Shown here: in pieces, positions 15,989 through 26,412 of the stretch
How the letters are laid out: every line of letters starts with the position of its first letter
Numbering within the stretch: the stretch's first letter is position 1
Assembly (NCBI RefSeq): GCF_000182565.1
Contig: NW_015971545.1
Span: 756,208-820,207 of the forward strand
Direction: 5' to 3'
Length of the DNA stretch: 64,000 nucleotides
Source of the DNA: Spizellomyces punctatus DAOM BR117
Lineage: Eukaryota > Chytridiomycota > Chytridiomycetes > Spizellomycetales > Spizellomycetaceae
Position numbers and translations under genes: made by a program
Notes under the pieces: model-generated
Databases searched by the model: none
What the model was told of the DNA's origin: nothing
The model's input: the letters and a program-made list of their open reading frames with translations, nothing else

Positions 15989-16369
15989 ATGATAATAAAA
16001 ATGCGCATTTCGATGCGTTGCGATACTTGTACAGGCTTTAGAGAATATCAACTCTGCATATGTCTGAAATGCGCTGTGTATTCCTGCTATGAATGTTTGG
16101 ATAAACTAAAAAACTATTCGCATGGTCGAAATCATGCTATCGTTCATCATGATTGTCAACAGTACATATCTACTGCTTTCGCCGCTCGCCGTGCTGGCAT
16201 CCCTGCCGGGATTGGACGCTCCGCGCCCGGCATGCATGAAGAAAGAAAACGAAATCCCAGGGCTACATGTAAAAAAGTAGCATCAAAAGCGGCGGAAGAT
16301 GCCGGGCGCGGAGCGGCCAATCCCGGCTGGTATGCCTCGAAGGTAATGTTGAGATGGGATGAGTTCTGA
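15989..16369 (+). CDS. ZZ-like zinc-finger viral protein with repeat-derived tail
   Basis: 126 residues from ATG 15989; ATG 16001 (MRISMRC) is equally possible. Residues about 10-55 carry CDTC, CICLKC, CYEC and a final HGRNH...HH cluster, spaced as in ZZ-type zinc fingers, which usually bind protein tails and appear in ubiquitin and autophagy factors. The C-terminal half is built on the palindromic repeat: one copy in reverse orientation (AGIPAGIGRSAPGM) and one forward (AGRGAANPG) flank a basic segment. It is the last recognisable viral gene before the retroelement remnant. Confidence 0.6.
   Translation: MIIKMRISMRCDTCTGFREYQLCICLKCAVYSCYECLDKLKNYSHGRNHAIVHHDCQQYISTAFAARRAGIPAGIGRSAPGMHEERKRNPRATCKKVASKAAEDAGRGAANPGWYASKVMLRWDEF
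16191..16237 (-). repeat. palindromic modular repeat, reverse copy in ZZ gene
   Basis: The minus strand reads modules C-D-B. With 16298-16336 it forms an inverted pair about 60 bp apart inside one gene. Confidence 0.75.
16298..16336 (+). repeat. palindromic modular repeat, forward copy in ZZ gene
   Basis: Modules C then a D variant (ATCCCGGCTGGT), forward orientation, read in frame 3 (AGRGAANPG). Confidence 0.75.
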
Positions 16370-16620
16370 CGCCTGAGTTGCCTACATGAAATATGCAACC
16401 AGTTTTTCAGCAGGAAACCAACGAGGCCATTTAAACAGATGCATATTTCTATTTAGTTCTATCTTTTTCATCAATTGAACCAAATTTATACAGCTTTTTC
16501 CCAAAAATCATGGAGTGTATTTTGTGTCCCCCCTCTTTTCTCATAAAAATGCTATGTAGGGAGAACATGTAGCAAGAGCTTCCGTTCTTCGCCGTTCTGT
16601 GACCACTTGCAGCACCCCAT
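16370..16620. other. right end of viral region, no gene seen
   Basis: AT-rich, no convincing frame. The viral terminal repeat, if any, would be expected here, but no copy of it can be matched because the left end lies outside the window. Confidence 0.4.
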
Positions 16621-16681
16621 GGCAGAGAAATCTTGAAGGAGTTCCTAGCCCAGAAGGGAGCTTAATCTTAAAGTGGGGGAG
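16621..16681 (+). mobile_element. 3' end of Ty3/gypsy-type pol plus polypurine tract
   Basis: 16621-16665 reads GREILKEFLAQKGA then TAA, like the C-terminal tail after the integrase chromodomain of chromoviruses. An in-frame TGA shortly upstream shows decay. It is followed by AAAGTGGGGGAG (16670-16681), a polypurine tract placed exactly against the LTR start. Only the last few dozen bases of pol remain, so the element is truncated on its 5' side, toward the virus. Confidence 0.5.
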
Positions 16682-17114
16682 TGTGACAGAATTCTTCTGT
16701 CAGTGCTATGGTTATACTGGTTAGATGTGGTTCCAAACTAGTGGTCACATGACTTTGCTGATGGTGTCAGCATTCATTTGACCAGAATTAGATAAATAAG
16801 CAGATTTAGCCATTTCTGGCTAAATTAGATGAGTATCCTGACACACTAGCATCTGCCCCTTTTAATCAAGTGGCATAGTGTATTTAGGATGACTTGTCTC
16901 ACTTGTGATTGGCTATAAATGGTGCAATAGGCTGACAAATAGTTTAGGATGACATGTACAAGATCTGATTGGGTAGTTAGGATATAGCATTTGTCAGCCC
17001 CTTTGTCTATAAAAAGAGGACCTCTCTGAGGCCCCTCAAAGGAGGAAAATAACAAGTAGTAACCAACTCTTCCCTAGTTTTCTGTTGTCTTCTTGTCCCT
17101 GCTAGCCTGTTACA
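16682..17114 (+). mobile_element. retrotransposon LTR (3' LTR), right limit uncertain
   Basis: It begins TGTGACAG directly after the polypurine tract. CTGTTACA at 17107-17114 is a near-perfect inverted match (7 of 8) and gives a 433-bp LTR. Alternative ends are TGTAACA (17326-17332) or TATACA near 17,650, which would give about 650 or 970 bp. The U3-like part has a 60-bp tandem duplication (TTTAGGATGAC at 16883 and 16943, each followed by TGATTGG, a reverse CCAAT box) and a TATA box CTATAAAAAG at 17007-17016. This layout of upstream repeats, CCAAT and TATA is that of an LTR promoter. Confidence 0.65.
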
Positions 17115-18821
17115 ATGAGTCTGGATCACAGGTGAGCGGCCTTGCGTTGGTGAGTGTTTGACTGGCATCATTCTCAGTTTTGTGAAGTCTGTTTCTGAAA
17201 TGAGAGAAAAGGTTTCCGAGTAGCTACCTGAGTGGATCTTGGTTTGCACAAGGGTTTCAGTATGACTGAATAAGGTTTTCAGCTGAATTTGAGAGGGGAA
17301 GGCACTTCGTCGTGCTTCTCCACCATGTAACAGATTTTTTTGTTGGTAGACTATGGTAAAGACAACTTGGGTCTCCTAGCAGGTTGTGTAGGTGTCCGTA
17401 CTAGGAATCATAGTCTCCGAATCCTTTCTTTGGGTGTCGATAGCAAATTGGGGGTGAGAGGCAAGGAGAATTGGTTAGTTGTGAACTGAGCAGGATTTAG
17501 AGGCTTCAGTGCAGGTGATCAGGCCGTTGAAGCACTCTGTTAGGTTCCTGTTAACCTAAGATTGGAGTTGAGAAGCTAGTTGTGGGGATTTAGTGTCACT
17601 ATGGCTTCTGCCCCTGACTTATTCTATTGAATACATCCTTTTTATACAAGATTTTTTGGATAAACTGTTAAACTAAACTAAACTAATGGGTGCCACTGCA
17701 CCGCAACTGATTTATTGGTGGCGGTACTGATCTCTTCCTTTTCCGCACTAGCTCGGGCCTCCACAGGTTGTACGAGGCAGGCTGAAATCTAATGCACCAA
17801 TTGCCATCCTCGAACCGGTTTTTTCGGTCGCGGTAACCCAATCGGTGGAGTTGGTCACGCGATTCGTGCTTCCCGCGTGGCTGACTCGCGATCTCTCAAA
17901 GACGTCCTCGTCGTTACAGGCATGATGATTGGAATAGAAAAATGGATGAAAACCTGGGAAATGGGCAGAGAAGGCGGGTTTATATAGAAATATGACAACT
18001 GCGCATTGGACCCGTTTTTCAATGGTGGAGCAACTGCAGAATCAATCATTTATTGCCGCACATATTGGACCCGTTTTTTTGTTTATCTTCGTGAGGTTCA
18101 CAATAAATGTGGTTAATTCAACTGGCTGCAATGCTCCGTGGCACTGACATTTCTATTTTCCCACATTCGAGTGTGGCGCAGTGGGATTGGTCATCAGGTC
18201 CCGCTTGTGAAGTGGTCAACAACAAGCGAACAAACGAGAACTGGCGTGCTGAACATTTTTGAAGGCCTTTTGATTTTCTTTGAACCTAAACTGTAAACCT
18301 CATCGGGATACGATAGGATAACCACAGAAACCTCCCAACCGACGATACGTCACGAAAATGTCGGCCTTAAAATACCTGCGAGCCCGCTTTACCGTGTTTT
18401 CCCATGTTCACCGATACAAGGGTGTCAATGGTGGAGTGCGCAAGTTGAAATGCTGGTTTAGGAGAAGTTGGATGAGCGGGTATCTATGACGGGAGGAGCT
18501 TGGAAGGAACTTGTCTTGGAAGAGGATAGTCAACAAGGGATGAATGTATTGAGCATGGTGCATCAACAGGGCCGTTCAAGGGAATGTGTAAATATGGTAT
18601 CAGCAATCAATTATGATATTAAATTCTATGGTACTTCCACAGATTGGTCTCATTCACTACAAGAAGGCTGATTCTGAGTGTTACTACGATATACCGTTCA
18701 CATCAAAACCTCATTTCTAAATCGCCACACTGGGATATAAATGACCTTCTTTCGGGTTATCGTTTACACAAGACGGTATCCTCATCTTATACTGATGGGA
18801 GATGCCTGGTGCATATTACTT
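17115..18821. other. 1.7 kb without a supported gene
   Basis: The first 550 bp may still belong to the LTR. At 17923 (minus) a short frame, MPVTTRTSLRDRESATREARIA, lies about 60 bp below a TATA box (CTATATAAA) and heads toward the retroelement; it could be the first exon of a truncated host gene, but no compatible second exon was found. The rest shows no coding signal. Confidence 0.4.
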
Positions 18822-19813
18822 CTATGCAACTTTAACCTGTCCACCAATAGCAACTTCCTCACCGACTGGTCCAATCCGGGCCGTTGAACTACTGCTCCTT
18901 CTCAACCCAATCTTTTCCAAAAATGAATTCTTGCGTCTTGGCATAGGAGTCATTGGAGCTGCGCGCAGTTCTTCCCCTTTCTTGTCCTCTTCCGAGTTGG
19001 ATGCGCGGCGACTCTTTTTCAATAGTGATCTCTGGTGTCTGACAGGTGCCGGGGTAGAGGGCGTCGTCAATGTAGGCGATCGTGGACGCTTGGCAGGGAG
19101 GGAGCCTACTGTATCTGTTTCGGTTTCTGGCAGTGTATTTTCTGTTGTAGTTCGATCAAGACTTGCTGGTGGTTTTATCTGGCCCGTCGAAGCGAGTTTG
19201 ATGAAGCGGGGGTAACTCCCCAATCGAAGCATATCGTACACTTTGTCCATGACTGCATCCAAAACACCAGGGTAGACCGCACCCTTATCGTCAATCTCTG
19301 CCACAATACGCTTCCTAACTGCACCATTGATGTTCAGCTCCTGGTCAGCGCCAGGCGTCAAGAAAGTAGCAACAAGTATTTTCAGCTTCTGTTGCAGTAC
19401 AGCATGGTCCGAGGGTGACAGTACTATATCTGCCAGACTGGCCCGTGAATGGCGACGAAGGCTTGGAATAGACCCCGTTGTGGATTCTGAAGACACGGAG
19501 CGACGGTGTATTTCGGAATCATTCTGTCGCTGATTGGCAGCAACGTAACTGGAGTATATTTGGCTAGCTTCTTTCCGATATTCAGACGCAAGAAGCCAGA
19601 ATGAGAGATTTTCTGAAGTGTGTTCCGATTTGAGAAAACGCTTTTAAGAATTAAAGAAAACACCAAAGTCAATTCAACAAGATAACAAGGGGGGATCACA
19701 TTAAACCAAAGCAAACCAACCTCAAAGTCTTGCAACGAGTAAGGTGTTTGCGCCTCGTTGTTCAAAATCGTTCTTAAATGCACCCGAACCGCAGACGATG
19801 TTCTCAATGTCAT
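18822..19813 (-). CDS. RGS-domain protein (regulator of G-protein signalling)
   Basis: Two exons: 19813-19721 and 19640-18822, joined in phase 0 across an 80-bp intron; 303 residues. The RGS domain spans residues about 12-145: TPYSLQDFE / RFLKSEHTSENLSFWLLASEY is the conserved first half, and ADQELNINGAVRKRIVAEI through LGSYPRFIKLA is the C-terminal half. A serine-rich insert of about 45 residues splits them. The C-terminus is basic and serine-rich with nuclear-signal-like clusters (KKSRR, PRRK). RGS proteins speed GTP hydrolysis by G-alpha subunits. The exon 1 start is well supported because the domain begins within it. Confidence 0.85.
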
Positions 19814-20588
19814 GGCTTCAAAAGCTCAATTTTCCACCTCAGTTGGAAGAAATTAAACGCACAGCGCTTTATAGTTCCAACCCTCCGATCGACCAACGCT
19901 TGAATTGTCAAATGGATTCCGACAGTTTCCATTGAAAATAACAAGCCCATCCACATCCCATGGTCCTATGCTGTAAATACAAAGGAGACACAAAGCTAGA
20001 ATTAGTCCAGCTTGACCGCAACATGTTGAAAAACAAGACATTGTGTAAAATGAGGCGTCATTGAATATAATGCCCATGTTTGCAAATCATTTCTTGTTTA
20101 GCTTTACATCTCTATAGGATTTAATTTTGCATTAAGGTTCTATTTTTGGTGACGCTTAAAAGTGAAAGCGCTCAAAGTATCCATGGAAAGAAAGAGGGTT
20201 TGAACATGGGGTCCCATATCCAATGACTATTGAAAGCTGTATTTGGCAGTGGGTTGTGAATAAGCATCAATGGCTGACCGGCGTGGAAAGTCAGATGTGT
20301 GTTCAGGATCCGTCAATTGCTTGCTATTGCTTGCTTTAGCATAAACTTAACGCACGAGACGCGTCGAACACCCCTTGTTGAATTGGCATTCTCGCCTAAC
20401 GATCTATGATAGAAACTAGAAGAATGACAATGAAAACACGTCTGGCAAAGTGCATTATATGCATTATTCAAATCATTCAACCATCATAGGGGAAATGTAC
20501 AATTACGTTAAATTAAAAAGGCCAATGTACAGCTACAAGAAACTAAAAAAAGCATCCACAAGAAGGCACTAAATAAATACGACTTTTA
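19814..20588. other. intergenic, 775 bp, no gene seen
   Basis: Contains the RGS promoter side and the 3' flank of the next leftward gene. No frame with coding character. Confidence 0.5.
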
Positions 20589-21361
20589 TCACATTCCACA
20601 AATGCCAGTTACCCTAATGGCATTGACGCTTTCGACAGGAACACATTGTTCATCTTCCATATCCATCATATCTGCTTCCAAAGGATCGTCAACTATCACC
20701 GCGCTCTCCGATTTGGGTTGGGTGTACACAGGGAGACACCAAGGAGAGGCAAGGGTAGACGCAAAAGTATCGGTTGGTCCTTGTGGGCGCCGAACAACAG
20801 TGTTGGCATCTTGGACAAGAGAATTAAGGAGAGATGTCGTCGGTGAAGATGAAGAATCCGCGGGAGCGTAGGCCTGGAATACTGCAACCGAAGGACGCTT
20901 GGGGCGGTGCTGCAGAATGAAAGGGAGGAGGACGAGGAGCGAGCGGTTAGACACGGTCGTATGGATTACGGAACTCCAGTGGAAATCCATGGCGTGCGCC
21001 CAACATGGGAGAAAAACGCTTGTCTTGTCCAATTGGCTTTCCGAGAAAAAAAAAAAGAAAAAGAAAGAAACACCATCAGCAGATCGCGCTCTCAATACCC
21101 TACCTCATCTGTATCCTCATCATCACTATCACACCCGCCTTTTCGCTTTTTATTAGACATCATACCAGCTTGAGTCCAAGGTTCAGCAGCAGGGGCAAAG
21201 AGACTGTTGTTGACGAACGGGGCAGGGTTGAATTGGGAAACATTGGACGTGCCCTGTGATGGGAAAAGATAGGGATGTGGATGGGTTTGCGACTCGGCTG
21301 CTGGGGCAGACCCCACAATCGCAGGATGAGGTAAAGGAGAAGGATAGATTAAGCTCTCCAT
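20589..21361 (-). CDS. small nuclear-type hypothetical protein
   Basis: Exons 21361-21104 and 20909-20589 (phase 0, 194-bp intron ending TTCTGCAG); 192 residues. Residues 1-65 are proline/serine-rich and disordered. Residues 68-95 are MSNKKRKGGCDSDDEDTDE then HRPKRPSVA, a basic cluster next to an acidic tract, which suggests nuclear location. The C-terminal region has a conserved-looking SPWCLPVYTQPKSE and an acidic DDPLEADMMDMEDEQ. No family recognised. The intron holds a poly-T run that would otherwise appear as polyphenylalanine, supporting the splice. Confidence 0.6.
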
Positions 21362-21881
21362 ATCAAATTGCTTTGAAGGGGAAAATGCCGAGGTGATCTC
21401 TAGAGATCACCATGAAAACTCGGAGATCAGCAACCGTGACCCCGATATACTCGTTGAAAATCACATCCATCGCTCTACCTTTGCTGCCAAAATATTCCAA
21501 CACGTTTCGTACGATGGATAATCCACAAAGAAATCACAACCGACGTGGGAGAAACGCAGCAGCGAGGAAAGGAAGGGAAAAGGGTGGAGGGGGATCTTTA
21601 TATAAGCTAGACGATGATAAATGGGAATGTTCAGATTATTTCATTTATGGCATGAAGGGAGGTGGGCGCGGCAGTGCACGCGATCTGATTGGACAATCAT
21701 GGAAAGGGACAGGAGTGGCGGTTACTATTCGTGGAAACAAACAAAATGCAATTTATGCGAGAGGAGCGAGTATCGAACGGCTGAGTGTTCCAGAGCTTGC
21801 CATTTTTGGGGATATCGTTGAAAGTTCAGACGGCACACACCTCGCACAAAAGCAACGCTGGCAAAGTGACTGCGCATAATA
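21362..21881. promoter_or_regulatory. divergent promoter region
   Basis: Between the leftward nuclear-type gene and the rightward membrane protein. A TATA-like TTTATATAAGC sits at about 21597. A frame across 21412-21879 was judged fortuitous. Confidence 0.4.
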
Positions 21882-23209
21882 ATGTATGCCATGGCAACAT
21901 CCCCTGCATCCTTCGTCGTCGCCATCCCGGCGTCGTCGCAGAGTTGGATCGCGTCGACTCATCTTCTCGCGTCGCACGGGGCAGTGGCAACCATGGAGTC
22001 GTCTTTCCTCTCTCAGCTGCGTTCTATTCCCATCAAGTCGGTGGTGTCCATATCTCTGTACTTTTTAACGTTTGGTGCATGTCTTACCATTGCCCTATCC
22101 CGAGCGCTGAGATCACTACCTTACACGATCGCCGCGTGGATATACACCCCTATAGCTCTCGCCTCCTTGTATATTACTTGGACCGAAATTTTCAAATTCA
22201 TCGAAAATGACTACCAAACCTTTGGGGGCAATAGTACCTTGACCGACTACTTGACCGAGAGCGACTGGTTCGACGCGGCATATGTGGCGGTGACGCGCAA
22301 CCCCGATGGTTGGTGGTGGAGCGTTCAGTTGTTGAATGTCGCCGCCGTTATTGTTGCCCTTATTTGGAGTGAGGGTGTACATCATTGGGCTCGGAAAACC
22401 GTCAAGGGGGGGCCGGGATTGATTAGAGCAGGTCTTGGTAGCGCTCTGGCCTACGTTTTGCTGGGATTTTTGGGCGCCATGAGTGTTTGCTTTGCTTCCT
22501 TTTTGGTGCAAAGAAGTGTGATAGAAAGTAAGTTATTCTCACTTCTCGATCTCGCAGTGTACTCATCTGTTGACTCACGTTTTCAGGAACCTACGTACTA
22601 AAGTCATCTCCTCGACTCACGCCTAGCGTCTTCCTTCTCTTTGGATTCTACGTTCTAGGAGTAGCCTATACGCCCTATATCGAACCATCTTCCGTGCTGT
22701 TTGGAGTCAATCTAAAGCTCCTTCATCTTGCTCTACTTCTGCCCGTCTTGGGCGCGGCTGGACCAGTTTTGATTCACAGGCCAAAGACAATCACATCCAC
22801 CACAAACCTGTCAAGCCAAAAAGGCATCGAAAGTTTGTACACCTTCTTGGCGATTGCAAACCTAGTCTCCTACGGTTTCGCGACGTACCAGCGTTGGCAA
22901 GACTGGAGCGGTCTCAACGTTCCGGAAATCCTGCAGAGACAGGCCGATGCTGTGTACGATAACCCGTGTCAAGTGAGCATCACTGCGGACCTTGCATTCT
23001 CCGGCCTGATTGCCGTACTATTCCTCGCTAGCGAAGTCCGGAAAGGTGTTAAGGCGGGCCTGGTTGCACCTCTTCACGGTTTCTTGGTAGTCTTTGGGGG
23101 GATGATCGCTTCGCCGATTGTTGGAATCGCGGTGGTGCTACCTGCGTTTTTGGCATGGCGTGAAGGGTGGGTTAGGAAGGAAGTAGGTGCCAAGAGCAAA
23201 GCAGCATAA
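21882..23209 (+). CDS. multi-pass membrane protein, unknown
   Basis: Exons 21882-22527 and 22587-23209 (59-bp intron, GTAAGT...TTTCAG, codon AGA split); about 421 residues. Methionines at 21891 or 21996 are alternative starts. Eight or so hydrophobic segments, for example SVVSISLYFLTFGACLTIAL, YTIAAWIYTPIALASLYI, LLNVAAVIVALIW, ALAYVLLGFLGAMSVCF, SVFLLFGFYVLGVAY and a C-terminal VVFGGMIASPIVGIAVVLP. A soluble loop (about 110-150) holds YQTFGGN and SDWFDAAYVAVT. No family recognised. Its composition resembles the polytopic protein at 62456, but no motif is shared. Confidence 0.7.
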
Positions 23210-23827
23210 GAGCGGCATTATTTAGTGCCACATGTTTTCTGTTGTTGTTTGTTGTTCTTTATAGTTGGATACCGTTGTAGAGTGTATTGTATTTGAGATG
23301 CGGTAAAAATATTACTGTGAGGTAACCGAGATCAGTGAGGTAGCCTCAATGTATGACGCAGAGCAGTAGTTGCCGCGAGATCTTGTCCAAGTGCAACACA
23401 GGTCGAAAATATCCCCTTACTGGTCTTTGGAGTCCTGTTTCGTACTTTAGGTGTCATCAGGGCAAAGTATCGATTGTATCGGGGCATGTCCCCTTTGTAA
23501 AGAAACACCAACCATGGGCGAAGGACAGATTGGACAAGGCATGGAGCTTACGTCACGCGTATTCATGCTCACAAGAACGCGCATCGCGACCATCACCTTT
23601 GAAGTCGAGCCTGCCTCGCAATTGGCAAAAACACAATCCCGACACCATCCCCAGCAAACGCAAACAACTACACTGTAAACAGACACTTTAAAGAATATGA
23701 CTGCTATATTCAACGAAGGGAACATGGACGTTGGTGGAAATCATCGGATTGAGCCTGATGTATGAGCATTTTTTCGCAACCCCCGTCGGCGCATTTCCAA
23801 CTTTTCTACTTCGATCACCTATTATAG
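23210..23827. other. intergenic / unresolved 5' part of the CBS gene
   Basis: The first exon of the downstream CBS gene should lie here, but no ATG with a compatible donor could be chosen. A frame at 23514-23678 has mild coding character only. Confidence 0.35.
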
Positions 23828-25443
23828 CATGAAGGCTTATCCTACCACAAATGGTACAATATACCATGCGCCGATCTTCTTGCAGCATCGAAACAGCAGT
23901 TGGTGGTGATTCCCGGGGATGTATCTGTTGAGCAAGCTTGCGAGGTAGGTGTGTTTTTCGAATATAAAGCAACAGGAGATGATTCAACGGTTCTTTTCAG
24001 ACTTTGATTAAGAATGGGATTTCGTCTGCGCCTGTTTGGGATAAGGTAGGTAGGGATACGGCAAACCGTTTCGGTTAATGGCGCCCGGAAACGCTGGTAG
24101 ACAGCTCAGCGTGATTCATTGGCAGGAACGGAGCACTTTTGTGGGAATGTTTGACTACCGGTAAGATCATACAGTCACATCAAATCTGCAACCGTTAGCA
24201 TAACACCTTTCCCCCGACAGGGACGTGGTCACCTATGTGCTAATAGGACTAAGCAAAGACGCACCTCTCGACGATTCAACACCGATGGAGCTGAAAGAGT
24301 TGGTAAAACGGGCACGTGCACATCAACCCGTTCCAGCAAAGCTTGCAGCAGGTATTCTATCGCAATGGTCTTTTATAAATATTACCTGTGCCGCCTGATA
24401 ACCTTGTTTATCAGATATCTCACACAAAAACCCGTTTTATTCCGTCATGGAGGAAACACCCCTTTTGCAAGTCGTAAGTTGAGAGTTCTACATCTTCAGC
24501 TTGTTTATACTATCCTCAAACTTTGTCGATCGGCATTAGGCAGATCTTTTCTCCAAGGGAATTCACCGTGTCGCAGTGAGGGACGGGGAATTGAGAGGCA
24601 TTATTTCACAGAGCACTGTTATTCAATATTTGTACAATAATGTAGGTGCTTCTTGTTCTCCAGTTGCACAGTAATGACGGACTCAAGCTGTGTTGCACTC
24701 TATTCCACTAGTTGAAGCTGTTTCCGGATGTTCAGCAAATCTTTGCTAAACCGGTACGTTGGATGAGTACACAAACATAACTACACACATTCTGGTTAAT
24801 TACGGTTCTCGTGTATGATAGTTACGCGAACTGGGTCTGGGTAGCAAATCCGTCGTTGCAGTCGACGCGCAAACAACCGTCCTGGAAGCCTTGAAAATCA
24901 TGGGTAACCTTCGACTATCTCTCCTTCGCGCATATACCATTATCTTACAAATTCCTTCTAGCCAAAAATGATGTGTCTTCTTTAGCCGTATTGAACGACA
25001 GTGGTGGCATCGTGGCGAATTTGAGCATGTCAGACATCAAATGGGTCATGCGATCATTTCGGTTTAATTTGCTCTGGGAGACTTGTTTGCATTTTGTTGG
25101 GTTCATTGATTCCGAACAGGTAAGGTCTACATATCGCGGATCATATGAATTCATACTAATAACACTTCGTTCGGACCAGGGCCTGATGGACGGGAAGGTA
25201 CACATCCCTTTCTCTACCGCACAAGTAGCAGTTGCTCACTAAACACTCTTGCCATAGGACAAGCTTCCTGTCTTTGACGTTCTTGAAACATCAACATTAG
25301 GCTATGCTGTTGGGAAGATGGTAGCAACACGCGCACACCGCGTCTGGGTTGTGGAGCGGGCGGGCGGACCACCTGTGTCGGTGGTGACGTTGACGGATGT
25401 ATTTAGGGTGATTACGCCAGCAGATAAGATGGAGGAAGAATGA
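23828..25443 (+). CDS. four-CBS-domain protein, SNF4/AMPK-gamma-like
   Basis: Exons (5' end unresolved): 23828-23944, 24001-24045, 24126-24160, 24221-24351, 24415-24473, 24540-24641, 24712-24753, 24822-24903, 24962-25119, 25180-25197, 25258-25443; all phases agree. The reading SVEQACETLIKNGISSAPVWD / STFVGMFDYRDVVTYVL is CBS motif 1. KGIHRVAV..ELRGIISQS is motif 2, LEALKIMAKNDVSSLAVL..IVANLSMSDI is motif 3, and LGYAVGKMVATRAHRVWVV..VSVVTLTDVFRVI is motif 4. Four CBS motifs in two Bateman modules are the plan of adenine-nucleotide-sensing SNF4 / AMPK gamma proteins, regulatory subunits of the energy-stress kinase. One exon is only 18 bp. An orphan CBS protein of related type is possible. Confidence 0.8.
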
Positions 25444-25712
25444 GCTTTTGTTTTTTCTGATTTGGGGAGAGAGTGGAGTTTGATGGTTTTCGGGGGCAAT
25501 CGGCCTTCTATTCCGAGGGAAAACAGGTGATTGTGTCGATGAGCAGCATACCAGTCATGAAAACGTTTCCCAAGGATAACGTGGTTGTGTAAATTTGATA
25601 TTCCATCCGTAAACTTGTAAACTTGGGTTGGCACGGTTATTCCGCTGGTGGATATCTTCATCTCTCTATATTCGATTGAACTATCAATCCCATTAATGGT
25701 CGAAATCATCTA

Positions 25713-26412
25713 CTATATGCCAGTTTCTGCAGTTTGCGCCTCCAATTTTTCAACTTCTATTTCCTCCAAGTACTTCTGATCCGCCTGGTCGGCAATAATT
25801 GCCCGTTCACGCTCCGTCAACCCTGGTCGTCCATAGCCAAGCTTTTCCAGATTTCGCTGCATTGAAACAAAAATGCAATCAGCCTACATGATCACTCAAA
25901 TACAATCCTCACACGTATCAGAAAAGTACCTGTTGAATTTGGAAGCACTTTTTAAACGCCTTATTCTTCTCAGAACAAAGAGAAGACCTCTCCATCCACG
26001 ACCCATTCCTTAAACAGTCAGCATATGCCCAATTTAGATCCGCACAATTATTTCTTGCAGTGATCTGCAGCGCATGCGGGGCGAGTTTGTGGGCTACAGC
26101 TGAGGCCAGTGCTTCGCGTTCCTCTTGAATAATTTTTTGGAGACAGTCCCGTTCGGCAGGGGTAGTAGGAGGACCAGGAAGAGGGTGGTAAGGATTTTCC
26201 CATACTTCGGGGGCAATGTGAATTTTCTCTGCTACGGGATCAGATCTTGGTATTGTTGGCGTAGGTTCCTCAGGTTGCGGCCGGCTGGTGGTGGGTTTTG
26301 AGGAGAGGCCAAGGGAGCGGAGAGTCCAATTCCATGCGGACGACAAAGTGGACGGCTGGGATGTGCTAGTCGTATTCTCGCGGTCTACCCGCGCATCGTC
26401 CTGTAGTGTCAT
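25713..26412 (-). CDS. twin CX9C (CHCH-domain) mitochondrial protein
   Basis: Exons 26412-25930 and 25856-25713 (73-bp intron, phase 0); 208 residues starting MTLQDDARVD. A longer upstream reading is unlikely. Two exact CX9C pairs, CADLNWAYADC and CSEKNKAFKKC, form the helical hairpin typical of proteins imported into the mitochondrial intermembrane space and oxidised by Mia40, many of which are respiratory-complex assembly factors. The 60-residue N-terminal extension is Ser/Pro-rich; the C-terminal exon has GYGRPGLTERERAIIADQ and an acidic helix. The specific factor is not determined. Confidence 0.75.

Noticed and set aside
17855-17923. Possible first exon of a host gene truncated by the retroelement
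   Set aside because: TATA and a plausible start exist, but no second exon in a compatible phase could be found, so it is not listed as a gene.
18468-18835. Short rightward frames between the LTR and the RGS gene
   Set aside because: No conserved motif, splice support or recognisable promoter.
21412-21879. 155-codon rightward frame before the membrane protein
   Set aside because: Covers the TATA-containing divergent promoter; the product has no pattern and the following gene has its own start.
25302-25709. 135-codon leftward frame over the CBS gene end
   Set aside because: Overlaps the well-supported last CBS exon in antisense and runs into the neighbouring 3' flank.
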